Shown here: positions 1 through 8,065 of the stretch, piece by piece
How positions within the stretch are numbered: position 1 is the stretch's first letter
Layout of the letters: each line of letters begins with the position of its first letter
From: Rhodoferax sp.
GTDB taxonomy: Bacteria > Pseudomonadota > Gammaproteobacteria > Burkholderiales > Burkholderiaceae_C
Reading direction: 5' to 3'
Length of the DNA: 64,000 bases
Assembly (NCBI RefSeq): GCF_028688795.1
Contig: NZ_JAQTXM010000002.1
Coordinates: 1-64,000, forward strand
Notes under the pieces: generated by a model
Seen by the model: the letters and a program-made list of their open reading frames with translations, nothing else
Database searches by the model: none
Told to the model about the DNA's origin: nothing
Translations under genes and position numbers: made by a program

Positions 1-2
1 TC

Positions 3-113
3 TTTACCATCCGCTCCTACTTGGCAACCATGACCAAGCAGAAAAACAATCTGTTTGACTGTTTGGTCAGCGTGTTTAACCGCCAGATAATTCAGCCCAG
101 CTTTGCTCGTTAA
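3..113 (+). pseudogene. 3' end of an ORF, possibly a transposase tail
   Basis: An open frame enters from the left edge and ends at TAA 111-113, giving about 36 residues. It contains SYLATMTKQ followed by a hydrophobic stretch and ends QPSFAR. The S-Y-L-x-T-x-x-K-Q pattern resembles C-terminal tails of DDE transposases such as IS66-type TnpC, but this is from memory and weak. The rest lies outside the window, so it may be an intact gene or a remnant. Its closeness to the truncated methyltransferase and a toxin-antitoxin pair favours a mobile-element scar. Confidence 0.3.
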
Positions 114-118
114 GCTGA

Positions 119-490
119 GTAGTTACAGACTTTAAGCAAAATCAGCCTATAGACCAAGTAAATCAAGCGCAAGCAGCTATAGAAACCGCAGCACAAGCCG
201 TGCTCGACGTGCGCGCCAAATTCCAGGCCACCGACGCCGCAGGCAAACAAGCTGCAACGCTGGCGGACTTGTACGACCCGCTCACCATGCCACCCGAGTT
301 GCTCAAAGCGCATCAAAAACTCGACGCCGACGTCGACAAGGCCTATGAGGCCAGTGGCGGCAAAAAGGTCTACAAGAGCGACGCCGAGCGCGTCGCCTTC
401 CTGTTTGAGCTGTACCAAAAACTCACCAGCCTGCTGCCCGCCGATAAGCAAAAGCAAAAGCTTAGTGCAAAATTAACGATGAACAAGTAA
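119..490 (+). pseudogene. C-terminal remnant of a class I SAM-dependent DNA methyltransferase
   Basis: The open frame runs from just after TGA 116-118 to TAA 488-490 and has no ATG near its beginning (GTG at 200 is the first alternative start). From about position 197 it reads AVLDVRAKFQ, LADLYDPLTMPPELLKAHQ, and GGKKVYKSDAERVAFLFELY. This matches, as I recall it, the extreme C-terminus of large type IIL/MmeI-like class I DNA methyltransferases (usually over 850 aa). Only about 100 residues remain, with no methyltransferase catalytic motifs. The 5' boundary coincides with repeat copy 1. I infer a decayed restriction-modification gene. Confidence 0.7.
136..184 (-). repeat. Dispersed ~50-bp repeat, copy 1
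   Basis: On the minus strand this reads ATAGCTGCTTGCGCTTG, then a short spacer, then GGTCTATAGGCTGATTTT. This matches the repeat family found elsewhere in the window. It sits exactly where the methyltransferase-like frame loses its upstream sequence. Read on the plus strand, it is translated as QPIDQVNQAQAAIE within that open frame. Confidence 0.75.
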
Positions 491-515
491 AGTGACCATT
501 CAGCCAGGAGCCACC

Positions 516-734
516 ATGTCAAACACACAAGCACTTCAGCGACAAATAGCCCAGCTACCAGCGTTGGACCGCATTGCCTTGGTCGAAGATATCTTGCAGG
601 GCTTGGACGCGCCCGACAAATCTCTTGATGCCTTATGGGCCAACGAGGCAGAAAGTCGGCTTGCGGCTTACAAGGCGGGACAAGCAAAGGCCGTACCGCT
701 GTCTGAGGTAATGGCCAAATACCGCGTGTCATGA
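516..734 (+). CDS. Addiction-module antitoxin, RelB/PF09720 type
   Basis: This 72-residue acidic protein begins MSNTQALQRQIAQLPALDR and contains LVEDILQGLD and AYKAGQAKAVPLSEVM. This is the layout of the putative addiction-module component family (PF09720), whose members neutralise a neighbouring ParE/RelE toxin and repress their own operon. ATG 516 was chosen over GTG 492 because CAGGAG lies at 505-510. The stop overlaps the toxin start (ATGA, 731-734), indicating translational coupling. It follows a decayed methyltransferase, so the locus may be horizontally acquired. Confidence 0.85.
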   Translation: MSNTQALQRQIAQLPALDRIALVEDILQGLDAPDKSLDALWANEAESRLAAYKAGQAKAVPLSEVMAKYRVS

Positions 735-1054
735 ACTTCAGCCTGATACCTGACGCGCAGGCAGAGTTAGACGATGCTTTTCAGTGGTATGAAACTCAAT
801 CGGGTGGCTTGGGCGATCGTTTTTTGGGTGAGGTAGTTCACGCCTTTGAATTGATTCGGCAATTTCCCAGCGCTTGGCATCCCCTCAGCGCAAACACTCG
901 CCGTTGTCGCTTGAAGCGATTCCCCTACGGCGTGATTTATGCTCAAGTTGGTGATGACATAGTGGTTGTCGGCATTGCGCATTTGCACCGTGAACCCAAC
1001 TACTGGTCCGAGCGATTTAATTCAGATCATCCGCAGGGTGACTACCCTGATTGA
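731..1054 (+). CDS. RelE/ParE-family toxin
   Basis: The protein has 107 residues with the ParE/RelE superfamily layout: an N-terminal helical part (AQAELDDAFQWYETQ, LGDRFLGEVVHAFELI), the FP..W turn (QFPSAWHPL), then strands (RRCRLKRFPYGVIYAQ, DIVVVGIAHLHREPNYW). ParE-like members poison gyrase and RelE-like members cut mRNA. The PF09720 partner and the R-x-x-L-x-x-F-P-Y motif favour the ParE-like branch. It overlaps its antitoxin by 4 bp. The last ten residues (NSDHPQGDYPD) look like a non-conserved tail. Confidence 0.87.
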   Translation: MNFSLIPDAQAELDDAFQWYETQSGGLGDRFLGEVVHAFELIRQFPSAWHPLSANTRRCRLKRFPYGVIYAQVGDDIVVVGIAHLHREPNYWSERFNSDHPQGDYPD

Positions 1055-1075
1055 AGTGCTTAACGCCCGCCTGGC

Positions 1076-1945
1076 TCACGCCACCACCACGCCCTCAAAC
1101 GCCGGGTAAAGCGCGTCCACCCAGGCCTCTACTTCGGCCTCGCCCACTTGCAAAAAGGCCAGGCAGTCGGCCCCGTGGCGCTGCCACTCGCGCTGAATCT
1201 CCAGGCCTTCATGGTTGGCCACCAGGTGGTCGGCAATGGCGGCGATGGCCACCAGGTTGCGCACGTCTAGCTCGACGCCGGTGTCGCTCAACACCGCAAA
1301 ATCATGGTGTAGCCGCACCGCATGTGATATCACCTGGGGCAGTCGCCAGGTGCGGGCCACGATGGCGCCCACAACGGCGTGGTCGGTGCGGTGGGCGGCG
1401 TTTTCAGTTTGAATGAAGCTTCGGTCTTGCCGGGCCATGGCTTCGACCAGCGTCCCGCTGTAGCCACGCAATCCTTGCAGCATCACCGGAATGCCGACAT
1501 GAAAAAACAGGCCACAGGTTCGGGCCACTTCCACGTCGACGCCATACATTTGCCGGGCGATGTGCGCCATGGCCAGGCTACGCCTGGTGGATGACTCCCA
1601 AAAATGCTCGATCAGCGTGGGGTCGATGTGGATCGTGTTGCGCAGCAAAAAGCCGGTGAGCAAAGTTGCAGTGGGTTTCATGCCCAGCATCGAGATGGCT
1701 TGTGCGACAGAACTCACCGGCTCGCGGCGTGCATAGACGGGGCTGTTGGCAATGCGAATCAAGGCGGCTGTCATGGCCACGTCGCTGCCGGCAATGGCGG
1801 CCACCACTTGCGGATCGGGGTCGGCCTGACTCAGCTCGGTTTGCAGCTGCACCAGCAGTTGTGGGCAGGGTGGAATGACGATGTGCTTGACCGGACCGGC
1901 GTCGCGGGCGTAGTCAAGTTCACGGTTGATGGCTTGGGCTTTCAT
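1076..1945 (-). CDS. HDOD domain protein
   Basis: This 289-residue cytoplasmic protein has an HDOD domain over about residues 22-225. Typical features are the early IPPCPQLL motif, the SDVAMTAALIRIANSPVYA helix, the VSSVAQAISMLGMKPTATLL segment and a later RTWRLPQVISHAVRLHH. HDOD domains are HD-like output modules lacking phosphodiesterase activity, and they act in signalling, biofilm and motility control. The usual HD pair reads FFHVGIPVML here (H-V in place of H-D), as is common in HDOD proteins. The start follows AGGAG. It is 24 bases upstream of the end of the GGDEF-EAL gene, so the two may be co-transcribed or functionally linked. Confidence 0.85.
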   Translation of the reverse strand: MKAQAINRELDYARDAGPVKHIVIPPCPQLLVQLQTELSQADPDPQVVAAIAGSDVAMTAALIRIANSPVYARREPVSSVAQAISMLGMKPTATLLTGFLLRNTIHIDPTLIEHFWESSTRRSLAMAHIARQMYGVDVEVARTCGLFFHVGIPVMLQGLRGYSGTLVEAMARQDRSFIQTENAAHRTDHAVVGAIVARTWRLPQVISHAVRLHHDFAVLSDTGVELDVRNLVAIAAIADHLVANHEGLEIQREWQRHGADCLAFLQVGEAEVEAWVDALYPAFEGVVVA

Positions 1946-1969
1946 GCATGGGTCTCCTGCACCCTATTA

Positions 1970-4900
1970 TCAGTACAAGCTTGGGGCCTCCAGCAAGCGT
2001 TGCTGGCCAGCCCAGGCTACCAGCGCCACCGGGTCCAGCGGCCGCGCAAAAAAGTACCCTTGCAGCTCCTCACAACCCAGTGTGGTCAATTGCTCGGCCT
2101 GGGCCAGCGTCTCTACCCCCTCAGCCACCAGCTGCAAGCCCAGCTCATGCGCGAGGGCAATGGTGGCGCGAACAATGGCCAAATCGGCCGGGTCATCAAG
2201 CATGTCGCGCACAAAAGATTGGTCGATCTTGAGCTTGTCAATGGGAAAGCGCTTCAAGTAGGCCAAGCTGGAATAGCCGGTGCCAAAGTCGTCAATCGAC
2301 AGTTGAACCCCAAGGGCTTTGATGGCCGCAAGCGTGCCCGCTGCCGAACTTGAGTTTTGCATCAGGTGCGATTCGGTGATTTCGAACTCCAATTTGCCTG
2401 GGTCACAGCCGTTTTGCTCAATGCAGGTGTGCATCAAGTCCAGCAAGCCGGGGTCGGCCAACTGCAGGGCCGACAAGTTGATGGCCATGGCCCAGTGACC
2501 CAAACCCGCATCGCGCCAGGCCGCCCACTGCGCACACGCCTGCTGCAGCACCCAGGTGCCAATCGGTTTAATGAGCCCTGTTTCTTCTGCCACCGGTATA
2601 AATTGCGCGGGCGACACCTGCCCCAGCTCCGGGCTGTGCCAGCGCAGCAAGGCCTCCACACCGACCATCTGGCGGGTTTTGGCGTCTATCTTGGGCTGGT
2701 AGTGCAGCGAGAATTCCTGGCGTTCCAATGCCAGCTTGAGGTTCCGCTCCAGCGTTTGACGTTGTTGCAGTGCCTGGTCAATAGATGGGTCAAACAGGCA
2801 GGCAGCGTCACGTCCGGTGGCCTTGGCGGTGTACATGGCGGAATCAGCGCGGCGCATCAGTTCGTCGCGGTCAGCGCCGTCTTGTGGGTAAGTGGCCACG
2901 CCCACGCTGCACGACACATTGAGCGCATGGCCCTGCACCTGATGGGCCTGGCGAATCAGCGGGATGATGCGCTGCTCGGCATGCTGATGGGCCTGCGCGG
3001 CATCTTTGAGGCCGCGCAGAATCACCACAAATTCATCGCCGCCCAAACGGCTGACAAAGTCACCACTGCGCACGGCCTGCTGCAATCGTTTGGCCACTGA
3101 GCGCAACAACCCGTCGCCTATGTGGTGCCCCAGCGTGTCATTGATGAGCTTGAAGCGGTCCAGGTCAATGAACAGCACCGCAATGCATTCGCCGGTGCGG
3201 CGTGCCTGAGCCAGGGCGGCATCCAGCGTATCGATGCACAAGGAGCGGTTGGGCAACTCGGTTAACACATCATGGTGGGCCAGGAACTGCACCCGGTCTT
3301 CGGCTTTTTTACGGTCCGTGATGTCGATGCAAATGCCAATGTAGTGCGACACGGTTTCTTGCCGTGCGGCGTCTCGCACCGCTGAAATCATCAACAGGGC
3401 CGGATAGGTATGGCCGCTGCGTGTGGTCAGCCGCACCTCACCCTGCCATTCATTGCGCCGCTGGATGGCCGCGGCAATCTCTTGTCCGATGGCAGATCCG
3501 CTGACCTCGGGCGAGCCAGCCAGCAGACTTGACAGCTGCTCGCCAAGCACCTCATAAAAATCATACGAGGTGGCCTTGCAAAACGCCTGGTTAACGCTGA
3601 GGATCTTTTGCTGGGCGTCCATGATGATGATGCCCTCGCTGGAGGCCTCAAACACCTTGGCCCACAACTGCAAGCGCTGCTCCATGAGCTTGAGCACATT
3701 GATGGGCGTGAAACTGGTCAGCACCGCGTCAACCCCCTGAAACCGGATGCGCCGAGCCGACAACACCGCCCAGGACGGCTCGGCGCCGCGCAGCCAACGC
3801 ACCTCGAACTCGTCCACCCGGTCATGGTCTGCCAGGTGCTGAAAAAATCGCGCACGCACACCTGGCTCCAGACCGCGCACCCAGGGGTCGACCGTGCACC
3901 CGGCCAGCCAGGGTTTGGCCGGCTCATTGGCGTGCAACACCTGGTGGTCGGGGATGGAGGTGACCACCATGGCAATCGGCATGGCTTCTACCAGCTCGGT
4001 TTGCGCTTGCGCCGCGCGAGCACTGGCAGCCAGTTCTTGCTGCACCACCCGGTCATGGTCCAACTGGCCCAGCATGCCATTGAATGCCGTGACCAAGTGG
4101 CCAATTTCATCCTGGCTGCTCCAGCGTGCGCGTAAGGCGTAGTTGCTGCTCTGGCGCACTTTTTCGGCAACACTTGCAAGCTGCTTGAGCGGCCGGGAAA
4201 TCTGGCGGGCCACAACGTACACCAGTCCCAAAATGGCCAGCAGCAGCAAAAGCGCCGTGCCCAAATGCAGCCACATGCGTGCAAACAAGCCATCTGCCCG
4301 CGCCTTCAGGAGCATGTCAAGCGCCTGCGAGGTCTGGCCCCACGCATTGGCCAATGCCTGCAGGCTTTGGCGATGCTGGGTATCAAAAGCCGCAGCATCC
4401 GCCCCGGCATGTTGCTGTGCAGCGTCGCGGACCAGCTTCAACATGTCGTTCAAGCGCACCGTCAGCACATTTTCATTCGCGCTCAGGCTTGCCCGCAGTG
4501 CGGGAGCGCCTGCGGTGTAGGCCTGCAGGTAATCTGCGCTGATGCCTTGGCGGATGGCATCCAAGCGGCCCGCCAAGATCAGCAGACTGGTGGCCTGTAA
4601 ACCCGCATCTACTGGTTTGCCGTGCGCACCGTGCATGGCAGCCGCAGTCTCATCGATGACTTCAAGCAGCTCCGGAAAGCGCAGCGCCACCAAAGACATG
4701 CAGTAATAACTGTCCAGATCAGGGTCAAGAATCAGATTGGACTGGTTGGCCACTGTTGTCAACAGGCTGCGCGCGTCGCTGATGAGCTGGCTGCGACCAG
4801 CCACCGTCACTGCGTTCGAATCAGCAAACCGTTGCCAAGACCGCAGCAGACCGGCAGACGCCTCAGCCGTCTTCAGGTCGGCATCATGGGCCTCGCGTTG

Positions 4901-5167
4901 GCTGTCAAACCTGGCCAAAGCCAGCCGGGTTTGTTCAACCGGATGCGGCCAGTCAATCAGGCTGGGCAGCAGCATGTCGCGCACGCTGTCGCTGTAAGCG
5001 GTGCCAACAATTTCCTTGCGGGTGAAGTCTATGGCGAGGTATTTTTCGTGGATCAAAATACCTGAAATGAAGATGACAGTGGTCAAATCCAGCAGATAAA
5101 TCAGCGTGAGCTTGCGGCTCACACTCAAACCACCAAGCCAGGATACAAGAGGACCGAAAAATTTCAT
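1970..5167 (-). CDS. Membrane PAS-GGDEF-EAL cyclic-di-GMP protein
   Basis: The protein has 1065 residues. In order: TM helix near 18-40, a periplasmic helical sensor region to about 295, TM helix near 297-317, HAMP near 318-371, PAS near 500-615, GGDEF and then EAL. The cyclase motif is intact (RLGGDEFVV, near 706), and an RxxD inhibitory site lies five residues before it (RSGD). The phosphodiesterase motif is also intact (EALLRW near 836; later EITESHLM, DDFGTGYSSLAYL). Both synthesis and breakdown of c-di-GMP are thus possible from sequence. The minus-strand neighbours on both sides are spaced closely enough for co-transcription. Confidence 0.93.
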   Translation of the reverse strand: MKFFGPLVSWLGGLSVSRKLTLIYLLDLTTVIFISGILIHEKYLAIDFTRKEIVGTAYSDSVRDMLLPSLIDWPHPVEQTRLALARFDSQREAHDADLKTAEASAGLLRSWQRFADSNAVTVAGRSQLISDARSLLTTVANQSNLILDPDLDSYYCMSLVALRFPELLEVIDETAAAMHGAHGKPVDAGLQATSLLILAGRLDAIRQGISADYLQAYTAGAPALRASLSANENVLTVRLNDMLKLVRDAAQQHAGADAAAFDTQHRQSLQALANAWGQTSQALDMLLKARADGLFARMWLHLGTALLLLLAILGLVYVVARQISRPLKQLASVAEKVRQSSNYALRARWSSQDEIGHLVTAFNGMLGQLDHDRVVQQELAASARAAQAQTELVEAMPIAMVVTSIPDHQVLHANEPAKPWLAGCTVDPWVRGLEPGVRARFFQHLADHDRVDEFEVRWLRGAEPSWAVLSARRIRFQGVDAVLTSFTPINVLKLMEQRLQLWAKVFEASSEGIIIMDAQQKILSVNQAFCKATSYDFYEVLGEQLSSLLAGSPEVSGSAIGQEIAAAIQRRNEWQGEVRLTTRSGHTYPALLMISAVRDAARQETVSHYIGICIDITDRKKAEDRVQFLAHHDVLTELPNRSLCIDTLDAALAQARRTGECIAVLFIDLDRFKLINDTLGHHIGDGLLRSVAKRLQQAVRSGDFVSRLGGDEFVVILRGLKDAAQAHQHAEQRIIPLIRQAHQVQGHALNVSCSVGVATYPQDGADRDELMRRADSAMYTAKATGRDAACLFDPSIDQALQQRQTLERNLKLALERQEFSLHYQPKIDAKTRQMVGVEALLRWHSPELGQVSPAQFIPVAEETGLIKPIGTWVLQQACAQWAAWRDAGLGHWAMAINLSALQLADPGLLDLMHTCIEQNGCDPGKLEFEITESHLMQNSSSAAGTLAAIKALGVQLSIDDFGTGYSSLAYLKRFPIDKLKIDQSFVRDMLDDPADLAIVRATIALAHELGLQLVAEGVETLAQAEQLTTLGCEELQGYFFARPLDPVALVAWAGQQRLLEAPSLY

Positions 5168-5203
5168 CCGCTTGGTTGCCAGACTTGCCGATATCGCGCG
5201 AAC

Positions 5204-6163
5204 TTAAACCGGCACGGGCACCAAAAAGTCTCGGCTGATGTGGGCACCCAAATCGTTCACGCGGTCCAGAAACTGCGTCAGGTAGGCATGCAAACCTGTT
5301 GCCAAAATCTCATCGATGCGGCCATATTGCAGCTCGGCGCGCAGCTTGCCGGCGCGGCGCTGGGTCTCGCCTGACTGGTCGTTGGCGATCATCTTCAAAT
5401 TACCCACCACTTCGTTCAGGCTGGCGTGCAGGCTGCGCGGCATGTCGGGGCGAAGAATCAGCAACTCGGCCACGCGCTCGGGCCGAATCACATCGCGGTA
5501 AACCTTGCGGTACACCTCAAAGCCGCTGACGCTGCGCAAAATCGCGCTCCAGTGGTAGAAGTCGTACTCTTGTTCCTTACCGTTGGCGGTGCCGTAAAAG
5601 TCTTTGTCTACCGCATGAAACTTCACATCCACCAGGCGGGCGGTGTTGTCAGCACGCTCCAGAAAAGTGCCCAAGCGCATGAAGTAAAGCGACTCGTCCA
5701 TCAGCATGGTGCCCACGGTGACACCGCGCGAGAGGTGCGAGCGGAACTTGACCCATTCAAAAAACTGCGACGGATCAGCCTCAAAGTCGCCCTGCTTGAT
5801 CATGCGCTTGACTTCAAGCCAGGTCTGGTTTTGGGTTTCCCAAACCTCGGTGGTGAGGGTACCGCGCACAGCACGGGCGTTTTCACGGGCAGCGCTCAGG
5901 CAAGAGACGATGCTGGACGGGTTTTCTTCGTCTTTGACCATGAAGTCCATCACTTCTTTGGCCTGAATATCGTCGTGCTTTTCTTTGTAAAGGGGCAGCA
6001 ACTCACTGATGGACAGCAAGCCTTGCCAGCCAGCGCGCGCCAGCGCCTCGGACTGGGGCAGCAGCGAGCTTTGGTAATTGACATCCAGCAGACGTGCGGT
6101 GTTTTCGGCACGCTCGGTGTAGCGACTCATCCAGAAGAGGTGATCGGCGGTTCTTGAAAGCAT
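5204..6163 (-). CDS. Alpha-E domain protein (PF04168/DUF403)
   Basis: This 319-residue all-helical protein opens with MLSRTADHLFWMSRYTERAEN, the hallmark of the alpha-E family. A second R-A-D-N-T-A-R-L motif follows (GTFLERADNTARLVDVK). A GGAG Shine-Dalgarno site precedes the start. The gene lies 39 bp downstream of the circularly permuted ATP-grasp gene, the conserved partner of this family; the pair is thought to act in an uncharacterised peptide or peptide-tag pathway. The transglutaminase-like protease that often completes the set is absent from the next positions. Biochemical function is unknown. Confidence 0.9.
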   Translation of the reverse strand: MLSRTADHLFWMSRYTERAENTARLLDVNYQSSLLPQSEALARAGWQGLLSISELLPLYKEKHDDIQAKEVMDFMVKDEENPSSIVSCLSAARENARAVRGTLTTEVWETQNQTWLEVKRMIKQGDFEADPSQFFEWVKFRSHLSRGVTVGTMLMDESLYFMRLGTFLERADNTARLVDVKFHAVDKDFYGTANGKEQEYDFYHWSAILRSVSGFEVYRKVYRDVIRPERVAELLILRPDMPRSLHASLNEVVGNLKMIANDQSGETQRRAGKLRAELQYGRIDEILATGLHAYLTQFLDRVNDLGAHISRDFLVPVPV

Positions 6164-6202
6164 AAGGTTCTCCGGAATTTTTTTGACTGGGCCTGTGACT
6201 GG

Positions 6203-7777
6203 CTATGACTGCGTCTGTGACTGCGCCTTGGGTGCAGCAGGCTCAATCCGATCAGCCTCTTCGGCGGCGGCCGCTTCTGCCGCTGCGGCCAGTTCGACTC
6301 GCGCCACGGCTGCGGCATCGTCTTCCAGAATCCAGGTGTCTTTTGTACCGCCACCCTGTGACGAGTTGACGACAAGTGAGCCCTCTTTCAGCGCGACGCG
6401 GGTCAGGCCGCCCGGCACCATTTGCACAGTCTTGCCTGACAACACATACGGGCGCAGGTCGATGTGGCGCGGGGCAATGCCGCTTTCCACAAACGTGGGG
6501 CAGCTTGACAGGCTCAAGGTGGGCTGTGCAATGTAGCCACTCGGGTTGGCCAGCACGGCTTTCTTAAAGTCTTCGACCTCGGCTTTGGTGGCAGCTGGCC
6601 CCACCAGCATGCCGTAGCCGCCAGCGCCATGCACCTCTTTGACCACCAGGTCTTTCATGTTGGCAATGACGTAAGACAACTCGTCCTTGTTGCGGCACAT
6701 GTAGGTCGGCACGTTGTTCAAAATGGGTTTTTCACCCAGATAAAACTCGATCATTTTGGGCACGTAGGGGTAGATCGACTTGTCGTCTGCCACACCGGTG
6801 CCGACACCGTTGCAAATGTTGATGTGACCCGCCTTGTACACATCAAGCAGCCCGGCGCAGCCCAGTGTGGAGCCAGGGCGAAACACCTTGGGGTCCAAAA
6901 AGTCGTCATCCACCCGGCGGTAGATCACATCCACCCGCTGCGGGCCGCGCGTGGTACGCATGTAGCAGAAGTTGTCCTTGACAAACAGGTCTTGCCCTTC
7001 GACCAATTCAACGCCCATTTGCTGGGCCAGAAAGGCGTGCTCAAAGTAAGCGCTGTTGTACATGCCGGGTGTCAGCACCACCACGGTTGGCTCGGCGGTG
7101 GTGGCCGGACTGCTTTGGCGCAGAGTTTCAAGCAACAAGTCGGGGTAATGCGCAATGGGCGCGACGCGGTGGGCTGAAAAAAGGTCGGGGAACAGCCGCA
7201 TCATCATCTTGCGGTCTTCCAGCATGTAACTCACTCCGGAAGGTACACGCAGGTTGTCTTCCAGCACGTAGTACTCGCCGTTGCCCTTGGCATCCGGAGC
7301 GCGCACGATGTCAATGCCAGAGATTTGTGAATACACGTTGTTGGGCAGGTCAATGCCCATCATTTGTGGGCGGAACTGGGCGTTTTGCTCGATCTGCTCG
7401 CGCGGAATCAAGCCCGCCTTGAGAATTTCCTGGTCGTGGTAGATGTCATGCAGAAAGCGGTTCAGGGCGGTGACACGTTGTGTCAGCCCAAGCTCCATGC
7501 TGCGCCACTCGTTGGCCGGGATGATGCGGGGGATCAAGTCGAACGGAATCAGGCGCTCAGTGCCGGCGCCATCTTCGTCCTTTTCGCCGTACACCGCAAA
7601 GGTGATGCCGACGCGGCGAAAGATCATTTCGGCTTCTTCACGGCGCTTGGCCATCATGTTGCCGGGCTGGCGCGCCAGCCATTCGTCGTAAATTTTGTAA
7701 TGGTCCCGAATTTGCGCCCCGTGAGTAAAGAACTCGTAGGGCAACTTGGTGTACATCTCGTCGAATTTCTGCATCAT
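6203..7777 (-). CDS. Circularly permuted ATP-grasp type 2 protein
   Basis: The 524 residues match the CP_ATP-grasp-2 family (PF14403). Visible segments include FDEMYTKLPYEFFTHG, the GMYNSAYFEHAFLAQQMGVEL and VYRRVDDDFLDPKVF-type regions (here VIYRRVDDDFLDP), and EVHGAGGYGMLVGP with LRPYVLSGK near the C-terminus. ATP-grasp enzymes join a carboxylate to an amine or thiol using ATP; the substrate is unknown for this family. The start (ATGATG) follows AGGAG. The last 30 or so residues form an Ala/Glu-rich, Ser/Gln-ending tail that I do not associate with the family core. Confidence 0.92.
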   Translation of the reverse strand: MMQKFDEMYTKLPYEFFTHGAQIRDHYKIYDEWLARQPGNMMAKRREEAEMIFRRVGITFAVYGEKDEDGAGTERLIPFDLIPRIIPANEWRSMELGLTQRVTALNRFLHDIYHDQEILKAGLIPREQIEQNAQFRPQMMGIDLPNNVYSQISGIDIVRAPDAKGNGEYYVLEDNLRVPSGVSYMLEDRKMMMRLFPDLFSAHRVAPIAHYPDLLLETLRQSSPATTAEPTVVVLTPGMYNSAYFEHAFLAQQMGVELVEGQDLFVKDNFCYMRTTRGPQRVDVIYRRVDDDFLDPKVFRPGSTLGCAGLLDVYKAGHINICNGVGTGVADDKSIYPYVPKMIEFYLGEKPILNNVPTYMCRNKDELSYVIANMKDLVVKEVHGAGGYGMLVGPAATKAEVEDFKKAVLANPSGYIAQPTLSLSSCPTFVESGIAPRHIDLRPYVLSGKTVQMVPGGLTRVALKEGSLVVNSSQGGGTKDTWILEDDAAAVARVELAAAAEAAAAEEADRIEPAAPKAQSQTQS

Positions 7778-7930
7778 TTTTTACTCCTGAATACAGCATA
7801 GCAAGCTTTGGGCCATGTTTGACGCGTAACAGTGGGTGTCACGAGGGTGCGTCAAGCTTATTACGCAATACCTTGCGCTAACCCCAGCGAAAATCCATCA
7901 GTTCTTTCGCGGCCTTGTATTCTTGCTGTC

Positions 7931-7998
7931 ACCCCCCCTATCCCCCAATCCATTTCGCCCACCCACCGGACAGGAAAGGGCTTGGATAGGGTGGGGGC
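7931..7998. other. GC-rich inverted repeat between comEC and the ATP-grasp gene
   Basis: The 288-bp gap 7778-8065 has no convincing gene. It contains a C-run arm (CACCCCCCCTATCC, from 7930) and a partly complementary G-run arm (GGATAGGGTGGGGG, 7984-7997), which can pair imperfectly across about 40 bases. It lies downstream of comEC and upstream of the ATP-grasp gene, both on the minus strand. No U-tract follows on either strand, so an intrinsic terminator is doubtful. The rest of the gap shows nothing I recognise. Confidence 0.35.
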
Positions 7999-8065
7999 CG
8001 ATTGTTTGAATTTGGAAGCTTGACTTAGGAAGTCTGCCCCGGAACCCTGACCCTGGACCCAGACT

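Noticed and set aside
2357..3100. Long plus-strand open frames opposite the GGDEF-EAL, ATP-grasp and comEC genes
   Set aside because: They lie opposite well-supported genes, have biased His/Gln/Arg-rich composition and no family match. They are antisense shadows of GC-rich coding sequence.
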